From Acanthacorydalis orientalis (taxonomy: Eukaryota > Arthropoda > Insecta > Megaloptera > Corydalidae): a stretch of 64,000 bases of DNA. The translations under genes were made by a program, and so were the position numbers. The stretch lies in the NCBI GenBank assembly GCA_034766995.1, contig CM068323.1, positions 4,720,467 through 4,784,466 of the forward strand. The letters run 5' to 3'. The notes under the pieces were generated by a model. It searched no databases and had not been told where the DNA came from. It saw nothing but the letters and a program-made list of their open reading frames with translations. This document shows, in pieces, positions 45,405-56,498 of this stretch. Position 1 is the stretch's first letter. Every line of letters begins with the position of its first letter.

Positions 45405-46235
45405 CGAGGTCAGACAATTAAGTAATGCGACCGATTTTTTTTTTCTCGGCCTGTGGTAACACTGCGAACCTGTAACTCCGCCACCGTAATAGCAGATCCC
45501 TACTCTCTCGATTGAGGCCTTACCCACCCTCGTACGATCATTTCTTCGCCAGCTGTTTAGTGTTTTGTAACAACGCGCGAGTAGTGCATGTCACGATGAA
45601 CATCGCTCAAGATTGTCTCGAGCAGGTTGAAAGTGATCCTACTCTTCTCTCCTACTATTCTCGCCAAAGAAGGCGAGAATGAGCAAGTCCAAAGTGAAAA
45701 CCATGTTGATTTGCTTCTTCGACAGCAAAGGGGTGGTTCACAGAGAGTTCGTACCACCTGGACAAACCGTAAATCAAGTATTCTACCGCAATGTGCTCGA
45801 AAAATTACGAAAAAGGGTGCTCAGAGTGCGTCCAGAGATCGCGAAGACTTGGGTTCTGCATCACGACAATGCTCCCTGTCACAGTGCGTTCAGTGTCTCT
45901 CAGTTTTTGGCGTCTAAAGGCATCGCAACGTTACCACCACCGCCCTATTCACCGGACATGTCACCCTGCGACTTTTTCCTATTCCCCCATATGAAAAAAT
46001 TCGTCAAAGGTCGACATTTTGACTCCGTTGAAGATATCCAAGAATCTGTGACGAGGGTACTCGGAGAGGTCCCACAAGAAGTGTTCCAGAATTGTTACGA
46101 AAACTGGAAAACTCGCTGGAATAAGTGTATAGATGCGGGAGGGGACTACTTTGAAGGGGATCGCAGCGATGTACCTTAATTTTTAAATATACTCGATTTT
46201 TGAATTTTGTCGCATTACTTAATTGTCTGACCTCG
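45405..46235 (+). mobile_element. Mariner-E copy 2, in protease intron 2
   Basis: The same terminal repeats as the copy at 31611, with TA at 45403-45404 and 46236-46237. It is 831 bp. Besides the shared loss of the helix-turn-helix region it has lost about 90 bp around the first catalytic Asp, replaced by a few filler bases near 45648-45665. Confidence 0.93.
45597..46179 (+). pseudogene. Mariner-E transposase, first catalytic Asp deleted
   Basis: From MNIAQDCLEQVESDPTLL the frame runs into SYYSRQRRRE-stop. A second frame from 45679 (MSKSKVKTMLICFFDSKGV) is open for 166 codons to DRSDVP and keeps the second and third Asp (HHDNAPCH, PCDFFLF). Without GDESW it cannot be catalytic. Confidence 0.9.
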
Positions 46236-46476
46236 TATTAGTGAGAAATAATCAATTACATATTCGATATATGAAATATATTTCTTTTATTCGTTAAATT
46301 ACTATTTCCGTGATTATGATTAATTACTTTTTTATTATTTTTATTAAATATTTCAGATTGAATGTTGTTTAAACAATGTGATGTTACAAGATATTAAGTT
46401 GCCAGATTTTTTTACCAAAATTTTGATAATTTTCTTATTTCCTACCATATTTATAATAATATATTTTGTATGTATA

Positions 46477-47012
46477 TTAGGTTGGTAGAAGAATAATTGC
46501 GATTTATTACCTTCAAATTCAAATATATTTTTAATAATTTTATGTTTTAAGTGGTCCAGAACTTTTGGATGACAACATCTAACTTTTGTGCGAACTTTCG
46601 AATTGTTGTGCGTGGTTTTGATTCAACTGACGCCTTCAGTTGGTCGGTATGAACTGAAGAAGGTCGTTCGCGACTTTTTTCATCTTCAAGGCTCTCGTCC
46701 CTAGCACAAAATGTTTGGATCCACCATTGCATTGTCCATTCCTTAACAGTACCTACACCAAAAGCATCGTTTAGTTTACAAACAGTTTCTGCTGCTTTAC
46801 CAGCCATTTTGAATTCATACAAAAAAATTCTCTTATTTCCTTCTATTCCATCTTTAATTCAATAGCCCAATTTGAAACAAAATTAATAATAAAACCAAAG
46901 TCGATATTACTAAAATACAGACCGAAAAATGTAGTTCAAAATGATATTAAAATGAACACGATGAAATGACACTTTCATTACCGCAACCGCAATTATTTTC
47001 CTACCAACCTAA
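46477..47012 (-). mobile_element. Cecropia-type mariner, internally deleted, in protease intron 2
   Basis: Ends TTAGGTTGGTAGAAGAATAA and inverse (TTATTTTCCTACCAACCTAA), TA on each side (46475-46476 and 47013-47014). It is 536 bp and carries only the N-terminal transposase part. Confidence 0.9.
46547..46807 (-). pseudogene. Mariner transposase N-terminal remnant
   Basis: MAGKAAETVCKLNDAFGVGT, then VKEWTMQWWIQTFCARDESLE, RERPSSVHTDQLKASVE, SKPRTTIRKFAQKLDVV: the first helix-turn-helix and the GRPS linker of the Hsmar1/SETMAR-like mariners. The catalytic domain is absent. Confidence 0.85.
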
Positions 47013-47077
47013 TACTATTAGAATTCTATTTATATAGTGTACTGTTTTATATTATTCGAAATTATATAAATTTTCAG

Positions 47078-47337
47078 AGGTCCAGCACAGAAAGTACGTT
47101 TGGGTGAATTAGATTTATCGAAGACCGATGAAGAGACGAAAATGCAAGAATGTATTGTCTCTAAAAAAATACCACATCCAGAATATAAACGTCCGTCTCG
47201 TTACAATGATATAGCATTGTTGGAATTGGAATCTGCTGTTGAGTTTGACGCGTATGTGCGTCCGGCATGTTTGCAGGTCAATACTGAGATACCAGGAAAA
47301 ATGGCTATAGCTACAGGATTCGGAAAACTGAGTTTCG
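47078..47337 (+). CDS. Serine protease, visible exon 3: catalytic Asp
   Basis: The acceptor ATTTTCAG precedes 47078; the donor GTAATT follows 47337. The first base completes a Lys codon started in exon 2, and the last base starts a codon completed in exon 4. It encodes GPAQKVRLGELDLSKTDEET, then CIVSKKIPHPEYKRPSRYND, IALLELESAVEFDAYVRPAC and the ATGFGKLSF region. YNDIALLEL contains the catalytic Asp; VRPACL has the Cys that should pair with the propeptide Cys of exon 1. Confidence 0.94.
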
Positions 47338-47399
47338 GTAATTATAAATGATTTATTAGAGTTTATATGAATGTTATTGACGATGATTTAACTTTAGTA

Positions 47400-48675
47400 C
47401 GAGGGTGGTCCCAGAAATACCCGATCCAACAAAGAAAACACAAATTTTTTGGAAAAAAATATATTTATTTTTCAACACAATCTCCTTTCAGCTCTATACA
47501 CTTTTCCCAGCGATGTTCAATAAGTTCGATACCCTTTTTATAATAAGAACTGTCTTGCTCCTCAAAATACCCATTAACTGCCGACATCACTTCTTCATCG
47601 TTGGGAAATCTTTGACCACTGAGCCATTTTTTCAAGTTTGGGAACAGAAAATAATCCGAGGGGGCTAAATCTGGCGAATAGGGTGCATGAGGTAGCAATT
47701 CAAACTTTAATTCATTAATTTTGGCCATTGCAATGACGGATTTGTGAGCTGGTGCATTGTCTTGATGAAACAACACTTTCTTCTTAGCCAAATGCGGCCG
47801 TTTTTGCTTGATTTCTTCGCTCAAACGTTGCAATAAGTTCGCATAATACTCGCCGTTGATAGTTTTTGCTTTTTCAAGACAGTCAATGAAAATTATCCCA
47901 CGCGCATCCCAAAAAACCGACGCCATGACCTTGCCTGCAGATGAAACGGTCTTCGCCTTCTTTGGAGCCGGTTCTCCCTTTTCAGCCCATTGTTTTGATT
48001 GTTCTTTTGTCTCGGGTGTGAAGTGATGGGCCCATGTTTCATCCATGGTTATGAAACGGCGCAAAAATTCTGCTTTGTTGCTGTGAAACTTCGCTAAACA
48101 CTCAATTGAAACATCTTCACGACACTGTTTTCGCTCGAGTGTGAGCAAACGCGGCACCCATCTTGCGCACAGCTTTCTCATGTCCAAATTTTCAGATAAT
48201 ATGCGATGTACCGCACTTTTTGGAATGCCTACTATGTCTGCTAGCTCGCGCACTTTCGGTCGACGATCATCCAGTACCGCTTTGTGGATTTTCTTCGCCA
48301 TTTCTGGAGTCGTCACCTCATTTGGTCGACCACTGCGATGCTCGTCTTGGCTGCTCGTATGGCCTCGTTTAAACTCTGCTACCCAATATTTCACTGTTGT
48401 AACGAAGGAGCAGACTCACCCAGAGTAGAATTCAGTTCAGCTTTTATATTGGTTGGGCAGAGGCCTTTCAAATAAAAGTATTGTATCACGTAACGATGAC
48501 CAATTTTCTCCATTTTCACAAATTCACTGAAAACGTTCACTATTGATGGCTGACAAACAAATACTAAACAACGTGGCGTCCTCAAACTTGAAACATATGC
48601 TCTATAGATTATGTACTTTCTAATACAGTGATATTTTTCAAACAACTACCGCCATCTCTAGGTCAGGCCGGGTAC
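47400..48675 (-). mobile_element. Mariner-A copy 6, missing its outer right end
   Basis: The left terminal repeat and TA (47398-47399) are present. On the right the repeat stops at GGGTAC (48675), losing about the outer 19 bp, and piggyBac sequence follows directly. It lies in protease intron 3. Confidence 0.92.
47465..48513 (-). pseudogene. Mariner-A transposase with one frameshift
   Basis: Near-complete: MEKIGHRYV to LGESAPS, then a one-base loss near 48402 (GTTGTAACG where others have GTTGTAAACG). After that the frame is open for 309 codons, from MKYWVAEFKRG to GDCVEK, with all three catalytic Asp (TMDETWAHHF, HQDNAPAH, PSDYFLF). Confidence 0.93.
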
Positions 48676-49400
48676 AGTGGTCTCTTTATACAATATCCAG
48701 GCATTGATGGGTGCCAAATCTAAAATGTTATAAAACACTTGAAGGGACCATCTACGGAACCTTGCTTTCACGCTATATTTTCTAGCCATTTTGTCTACAA
48801 CATCAACATCAAATTTGGTTTTGTTGTAAAATGTGATTGTTTCAGGGACGCCTATCCTTCTTAGCCTTTGAAATTTTTGGCAATTCTCTTCTGTTTCCAC
48901 GTATAGTCCCCAGAAGAGTTGTTTTTTTTGCAAGCAACTTTTTTTCACGGGAAATTCTTGTGAAAAAGTTGTCAGTATTAATGTTTTTCCCACGGCCTAA
49001 ATATGGTACAGCAAGCTTGAGCACGACGAATTCGCTCAGATATATTTGATGGTCGTATTTCGTCTTTCCCTAAATATGGGAAGCCACATATAAGATATTT
49101 GCTTGTAACGTCCGATGCCAACCAAAACTAATGCCGAATTTATCGGGCTTATTTGGCATGTACTGTGTAAATCGGCATCTAGCTTTAGTTGTGAACAATT
49201 TTTCATCGATTGTAATATTTATGGAAGGCTTATAACAAGCCTGACTATTTTGGATAAATCCTGTCCCATATTACAGAAATCAACGTTTGTTCGGTAACAC
49301 TTGGATCATAATCCGATCCAGATAGGTGTTCATGTATACTGGTTAGTTTTTTTATCAATTCAATATCTTTTCGAGACTTATCCATAATACCTAGCCAAGT
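48676..49400 (-). pseudogene. piggyBac transposase fossil 2
   Basis: Minus-strand pieces in family order: ITIDEKLFTTKARCRFTQYM, then KPDKFGISFGW, then VLKLAVPYLGRGKNINTDNF and FTRISREKKLL (DNFFT with the catalytic Asp), then ITFYNKTKFDVDVVDKMARK, YSVKARFRRWSLQVFYNILD and NAWILYKE. These are diagnostic of piggyBac. Frameshifts separate them. It is cut off at 48676 by the mariner copy. It is a different lineage from the fossil at 27295. Confidence 0.88.
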
Positions 49401-50094
49401 AGGCAGAACATAATTGTAAAAAATATTTCTTTATGGATACATTTTCAAACTACTTTGAAAAATTCCAATCTTTGTCTAGTAAATAAACTCCACTTCCTTT
49501 TCTGCAAAATTCACTTTTGAAATGATCACTCGCTTTGCTCTAATTGTATTATAAATAACAAGTTCAGTTTCACTAAATTTTCAAATATCACATCCTTTCT
49601 CTGCAAACTGCACAGTTGAGATGATCATTCGTGATAAGATAAGGTTTGCTCTTTTTGTAAACAAGTAGTTCAAAGCTGTTCGTTTATGTACTGGCTGCTA
49701 AACAGCCGTTATTTGTTTTGTTTTTCCTTACTCATTCTCATTTTTATTTTTGTTATTCCGCAACAATTGAAACGATTGATTGTAAATTAAGTAACCGGTC
49801 AATTTGACGGATTTTCGTAAAAATATGTATACAGTACATATGGAAATAAGAAAATATAGGTCTTTCGGATAAAATGAGTTGAGATATATATTCACTACAT
49901 TATATCATTAAGAACCAATATATAATAACTAGAAAATAATATTTACATGTTCGGAATTTTTAATCATGAAATCAGAAACCCGTCAAATTGCCGGGTTCCG
50001 TAAATCTAGTGTTAAATAGTCATTATTTTTTCTTTCGAATAATGAAAACTTAAGCAAGAAACATTTAAAAATTAAATAAAAATATCCATTTCAG
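49401..50094. other. Rest of protease intron 3
   Basis: AT-rich, no further element is recognised. It ends in the acceptor ATCCATTTCAG. Confidence 0.6.
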
Positions 50095-50426
50095 ATACGA
50101 CGGTCGGTAGTAAAGAATTAATGAAAGTACAATTAAGTTTCATCGACAAGGAAACCTGTGCTGGCAATTTTAAGAAAGACAAAATCGGTTTAAAAGATGG
50201 CATCAGAGATAGTTTATTGTGTGCTGGTGAACTGGCTGGTGGTAAAGATACATGTCAAGGTGACTCTGGCGGACCATTACAGATTGTCTTAGAAAGACCA
50301 TACTGTATGTACAGTATAGTTGGAGTGACATCGTTTGGAAAATTCTGCGGGTTTGAAAACTCTCCTGCAATTTATTCAAGATTATCTTATTTTATACCAT
50401 GGATTGAAGAAGTTGTTTGGAGTTAA
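50095..50426 (+). CDS. Serine protease, last exon: catalytic Ser and C terminus
   Basis: The acceptor CCATTTCAG precedes 50095; two bases complete an Asp codon begun in exon 3. It encodes [20 protein letters not shown], then [20 protein letters not shown] and [13 protein letters not shown]. The end is [20 protein letters not shown] followed by [20 protein letters not shown] at 50424-50426. GDSGGP holds the catalytic Ser. The Asp six residues before it (DTCQGDS) is the trypsin-pocket Asp189, so it should cut after Arg or Lys. The triad is complete over exons 2-4 and no frame is broken, so the gene looks functional. Confidence 0.95.
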
Positions 50427-50443
50427 TGAGTATCAAAGAAAAT

Positions 50444-50449
50444 AATAAA
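50444..50449 (+). terminator. Polyadenylation signal AATAAA
   Basis: AATAAA lies 18 bp after the protease stop codon. This would give a very short 3' UTR; other AATAAA motifs further on could serve instead. Confidence 0.45.
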
Positions 50450-51384
50450 ACGGTATTTATAATTGATCTTTTCATAAATGATATAAATATGATTTTACTA
50501 TACATTTTTTAAACCAAACTAAATCAAAAAAAAAAACACTAATTAGTAGCTATTTTAAAATTTGATAATATCTTGTTAAAAATTCAATAATTCGAATTCC
50601 ACTACGCACTTCTCTTGTATATCTGTTCGCATGGAGAAAAATTAAATTTTCTTTTCCACAGAATCTGATTTCATACTTTCGCGGTATTTTTGAATAAAAT
50701 AACTTTGCTATAAAGTGCTATTTGTTTGTATATTTATAAATTCCTAAAAGTATTCGGTTGAAAGTAATATAATTACTCGGATCATTGTACACTACTTCAA
50801 AATTTCAATAGATATATTTTTTCACCCGTATATCTATGTGAAGTTTATTTTTTAATACATTTTATTCATTTATTCTTTTTCGAATCAAATACGATAAAAT
50901 AATATGAAAATCTCAACATGAATTTTAATACTAGTGTCATTCATGCCAGGTTTTTCTACAGTAAAACACTTATTATTTATGGATAATGTATGTAGTAATC
51001 TGTCACAGCTTCACCAACAACTGCACAAAAAAAAGAAACAAAGTAGAATTTTTACATCCATTTATTTTAATAAAATAAAATGATCTGATATAGATGAGAA
51101 AGCATGTATTCATTTGTATCATAAATATTTGATATATAATTACAGACAGTAAACTAAAGCTTCTCTATGAATTACATTTAAAATTATTATATTTGGAGAG
51201 TCAGGCGGGCTAAATAGATTTTCTTATTTTTTATTTTTTTTACTTTTGATATGGCAGCATATAAAAATAATAATAATTATTATTTGTATGCAAAATACTG
51301 AAAGTTCGCAATACGAAATCGTGCAAATCGAATAATGATAATTTATTTTGTATTATTTAAATTGACTTTGAATTGTAATATACA
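50450..51384. other. AT-rich stretch, nothing recognised
   Basis: Possible 3' flank of the protease gene. No frame or element is seen. Confidence 0.5.
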
Positions 51385-51700
51385 GTACAGATGTTCATGA
51401 TTATAACCGAACATATTCTCGATTAGAATGTAAACGAAAAACGGCTGCTGTGAAATAAGACAGAGATTAGACGCCAGATAGCTGCTTTTAAGGACTCATT
51501 GTATATCTACAGAGTGTGAGTGGTCTTTGAGGACATATATGATAATTTAATAAAAAGAAAAAACTCCAGCCGAGCAAAAATAAAATATATTTTAATAAAA
51601 ATTTGTGCACATGTTCTCAATCAGCTTTCTTATTAGATTATTCTATGAATTCGCCTTCAGTTTCGATGACTAATGCACGACCGGAATCGTTAATATACCT
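51385..51700 (+). repeat. Degenerate U block, copy U1 (start only)
   Basis: TGTTCATGATTATAACCGAA, then CTCGATTAGAATGTAAACGA and GACAGAGATTAGACG match the starts of U2 (52638) and U3 (53573). It is broken off by the satellite array at about 51735. Confidence 0.6.
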
Positions 51701-51734
51701 ACACTAAATAGACTATTTATTTACTTTTTAGATC

Positions 51735-52625
51735 ACCTGGACAATGGCGGTTTAAAATAGTTAATATCTTAGACAAAATTAACATCAGTTCATAATGGAT
51801 ACCGAAAATGTAAAAAAAACCGCGAAAAAGCCGCAAAAAAACGCGTTTTTCTTGCTTAAAATATCAAAATTGTTATAAAAATGGCAACTATTTCATATTG
51901 GTCGATACGTATTTTAATGTTCTATATCATATTTTAGACAAAATTAACATCGGCTCATAATGGATACCAAAAATGTCAAAAACAACGTGAAAAAGCCGCA
52001 AAAAAACACGTTTTTCTTGCTTAAAATATCAAAATTGTTATGAAAATGGCAACTATTTCATATTGGTCGATACGTATTTTAATGTTCTATATCATATTTT
52101 AGACAAAATTAACACCGGCTCATAATGGATACCAAAAGTGTCAAAAACAACGTGAAAAAGCCGCAAAAAAACACGTTTTTCTTGCTTAAAATATCAAAAT
52201 TGTTATAAACATGGCAACTAACTCATACTGATCGATGCGTATTTTAATGATCTATATCATGTTTTCGACCAAATTTACATCGGTCCATAATAAATACCGA
52301 AAATGTCCAAAAAACCGCTGAAAAAGGCATATTTTTTGCTTGAAATATCCAAATTGTTTAAAATCTGGCAACTTATTCATACTGATCGATGCGTATTTTA
52401 TTGTTCTGTATCATATCTTAAACAAAATTAACATCGGTCCATAATGGGTACCGAAAATGTCCAAAAAAACACTGAAAAACGCGTCTTTCTTCCTTAAAAC
52501 ATCCAAAATATAAAAATCTGGCAACTTATTCATACTAATCGATACGTATTTTAATGTTCTATATCATATCTTAAACAAAATTAACATCGGTCCATAATGG
52601 GTACCAAAAATGTCTAAAAAAACTT
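51735..52625. repeat. 165-bp satellite array, S1
   Basis: The block ACAAAATTAACATCGGYTCA, ATGGATACCRAAAATGT, GCTTAAAATATCAAAATTGT and GGCAACTATTTCATA repeats with starts near 51775, 51940, 52105, 52270 and 52434, then a shorter last step. It is the same family as the array at 60365. It is non-coding. Confidence 0.88.
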
Positions 52626-52637
52626 CCTTAAAGTCTG

Positions 52638-53572
52638 TTATTTGTTCATAATTATAACTGAAGAAATTTTCTCAATTAGAATGTGTAAGAAAAACAGGTG
52701 CTATGGAGTAAAACAGAGATAGGTCTAGTAGTCGGTAGATGCGTCTCGTACTTATTGTATTTGTATTGTATATGCAATTGCGTACACATTCCATTTAGAC
52801 TTGTACTTAATTTTGATAATATTCATGCGACTTTTATATTTAGAATAATATTGCTAAAAATTTAAAACGTACAAAAGTATTCTATAGTTACAAAAAATAA
52901 TGATTGGTGTCAAAGTAAAAGAAATATATTAATAATAATTCTTAAAAATTACTATATTTTAATCATTGTGTTTTTTAATTATATATGAGATTCAGTCTTT
53001 GAAGAAATTAATAAACATAATTTCTTTTGTAGCCGTTTTTCATGATAAAATGTTTTTTCAAAAAATTTTTTATTACATGGAACTTTAGACTATGTAAAAT
53101 AGTGACAATAAAATAATGTTTTTTCGTACTTTACATGCAATAATATTAACAACGTCAAGGGTATATTATATGGTCTAAGGTAGATATAGAAGCGCCATCT
53201 GCTGGCACTATTTAAATACACTGTTTAACATTTTCCTATGGCTTGTATGAAAATAGGTTTCGTATAGGTTGGCATGTGAACTAAACTAAAGATCAATTCT
53301 TTCTCTTAGTCGATGGAAAATATCTTTTTTTACAAAGGTATTTAGTTTGTAAATTAAATATAGCACCAATAGAGTACGCAACTAGAACGATTTGAAATTC
53401 AAAACATGCATGTATGTATATTAGCATTATTTTTAATTATTGACGATCCACTATATACTCTATTTCCAATAATTCCAATTTTAAATTTTATAATGGATGA
53501 ATTTTTTATATATAGAAAGATTATAAAAAATATTTGCATATATGCAGTAATATTCAATTGCTTTAAAATTGT
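52638..53572 (+). repeat. Degenerate U block, copy U2
   Basis: Starts TGTTCATAATTATAACTGAA, then TTCTCAATTAGAATGTGTAA and AAAACAGAGATAGGTC. The next stretch (TTTTGATAATATTCATGCGA) also recurs in U3. It contains the CTCF-like site at 53191. No frame longer than about 60 codons is seen. Confidence 0.6.
53191..53207 (-). promoter_or_regulatory. CTCF-like motif
   Basis: The minus strand reads TGCCAGCAGATGGCGCT, fitting the CTCF core CCASYAGRKGGCRS at every position. Insects have CTCF; whether this site is bound cannot be read from sequence. Confidence 0.4.
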
Positions 53573-55900
53573 TTTTGTTTATAATTATAACTGAATATTT
53601 TTTTTCAATTAGAATGCGAACGAGAAAGAGATGTTATTGAGTTAAAGAGAGATAAGTCTTGTTTGTAATAAGTTTGCAATACATAGAATTCAAAACATAT
53701 TTTTACTTAAATCTTGATATTATTCATTCGATTTCCATATTATTTTAGAAAAAAATCATGGTAAATGTATAGTAGCAGAATTGTTTTTATTTATTTAAAT
53801 ATTCCAAACTGAGTATGTGCCTGATAACATTCTATTATGTAGAAGAAATGTCAACTTTTAACGCATGGTGGTGTTGTACTAGTGTCGATGGGTATGTGCG
53901 ATTGTGAACTGTTTCTCGGCGAATTGTCTATTAAATTTAATTAAAAATATTTGTTTCGTGTAGAAGAAATATATTGATAATGTATAATGTCATTTATTGA
54001 AGAAAGGTGCAGGTAAAAAAACAAAGCATATTTTCTACTTTTAAGTTTTAATTAAATTGAAATGTCATTCTATGTTTAAATGGACTGTGTAATAGATTTA
54101 ATTTAGAATCATCATTGAAAATAATATATAAGAATTTGAGAGTAAATTGTAAATGAAATAATGTTAGACTTAATATAATTAACATGACTACATTGAAGTG
54201 TAGTACAAAAAAATAAAAATCACATTTTCACTATCTGATTTTAAGGCATCTAGAAGTATTTACAATATTGTACTAAAAATTTGAATGTTATTTTTACAAC
54301 TTTATGTCTAGTTCTATAGTTTTGTTAATTTTGTCTGCAAACAGCTATGCAGAAGTGAATAAAAATATTTATATGTTTGTGTTTACTTTTTTGTCATTGA
54401 GATAACATGTAAATTTGAAAAAATAATAAAAAACCATATTTTGTTGATACAGGTATGTTCTAGAAAACCTTACCTATGCTGGAAATATAGCATTCATGAT
54501 TAGCCAAATGTTTCAGTATAATAAAAAGAGATCGACAAAATGACAGTAAAGATATAAGTAAATCAATTATGTACAAAATTAATGAAAATGAATAAAGTTA
54601 ATAAAATATAATTGTGTATAAAATGTAATGAAGATGAATATAAAAGTGACTAACTCAAAGTAGTTAGGTTTTTAAATCGACCCATCCACAATGATTTGCA
54701 AAGCAAACCTTCACTGAACAGTTAAAATACAACTGAAATTATCTGCTGTCTACAAAAAATTGACAAAGAAAGATCAACCAGCTATCAATGAATAATTTGA
54801 TCTTCACATCAATCGCAGAAAATTGTAAAATTTTTTAAATGCACGTGTAAGCAAATAGATATCGAAAGAAATTAAAATTATATGTGTATATATATATATA
54901 TACACACATATGTTATATATATATATATATATATATATAACATTCTTTTCTCTATGATCGAAACAATTAAAAAGAACAAATTCTTAATGTAAATGCATTT
55001 AAAAACATTTCGTACCTTTAAAGGTACACTTCGTTATAAATTGAAGTTAACAATTTGTCAATTTTTGGATTTTCTAATAACAGTCTAATGGTACAAGGTA
55101 GCAATTAATTTTTTTTTGCATTTTTTAAATGAAATTCATTTTCTGGGCTTGATAATAAAGTCACTTATTATTTGTAAACTTACTATCGAAATATGAATCT
55201 GAGATTTTGGGTTAAGGACTTCAATTTTTAATTAATGTGTATTGACAAAATTACACAAATATTTTTTATAAATGCGTGTGTGTGTGTATATGTTAAACAG
55301 TTCTGGTTTTGAATAGCAAAGTGTACTGTCTTATAAATAATATTACTTTTCATTTGAACATTTGTCGTTTAGTATGTACTTTCTCATTACTAATTTATAA
55401 ATGATATTTTTGAATGAAGCTTTATTAATATTATAAAAAAAAAACAATTCAAAATGAATGGATTTTAAGATAGGCACATTATTGAAAATAGTTTATTCTA
55501 AAATGCATTTTTGTATCAAAAAGAACTCTACTTGATTATATATTCATACAAATCACAATAAAATATATTAATTAAAATTCATTCAATTATTAGACTAGTA
55601 TCATTTCACAACTGACTGTTCAAAAGAAATGTATGTTAAAAGAGTGATTCATAAACATTACAATTCATTATATATTTATATGAATTAATCAATATAATCT
55701 ATTGAATCGAATAGTTTTAATCTTTTATAAATATAATCTAGTGAATCGAATAGTTTTAATCGATCGTGTGCAATAAAGTTACTGTCATGTTAAATAGTAC
55801 TTTGTTAACTTTATTTCAAAGTTCATTATTTGATTTGCATTTATATACTATGAATTTTTCATTACTGCATTGCAAAGGACATTTTCTAATGCTCTTTTAT
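53573..55900 (+). repeat. U block, copy U3: left arm of an ancient inverted duplication
   Basis: Starts TATAATTATAACTGAATATT. Landmarks in order: TTAAAAATATTTGTTTCGTG (about 53945), TTAGACTTAATATAATTAAC (54165), TCTAGTTCTATAGTTTTG (54307), AAATGTTTCAGTATA (54507), TGCTGTCTACAAAAAATTGA (54743), ATTGAAGTTAACAATTTGTC (55038) and CTTCAATTTTTAATTAATGT (55219). Each has a counterpart in inverse orientation in U4. It contains (TA)n at 54886-54938. It is non-coding as far as visible. Confidence 0.75.
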
Positions 55901-56049
55901 TAATATTAATAAACAATAATTCAACACAAAGAAACTTCAAAAGAGACACTTGAGTGAAAATAAAATTCTTTCAAATTCAATTATATGAAAATGAATTAAA
56001 TCTGACTCAATTCATATAAATTTTAATAAAATGTAACTTAGTATTCATT

Positions 56050-56217
56050 AAAGATTTAATAAACTTCAAGAGCAATTCATGTAAAATGAAAATGTTTTTG
56101 AAACATTACTTTCCATATAAATATGAAAGATCAAAATGTTTTACACCAAGCACTAAATTTTATCTTTATTACTATAACTTTATTATTGCTCTCTCTCTCT
56201 CTTTGTATGTGTGTGTA

Positions 56218-56248
<31 letters not shown>

Positions 56249-56424
56249 TGATAATATTGTTAATATACATTAATTAAAATTGAAGTAATTAGACTGAAAA
56301 ACTCAGATTTATGTTTGATACAAAGAGACATTGTACCATTAGATTGTAATTACAAAAGTTCAAAATAGTTGACTTAATCTGTGAGATTGACAAATTGATA
56401 ACTTCAATTTATAATTAATTACAA

Positions 56425-56498
<74 letters not shown>

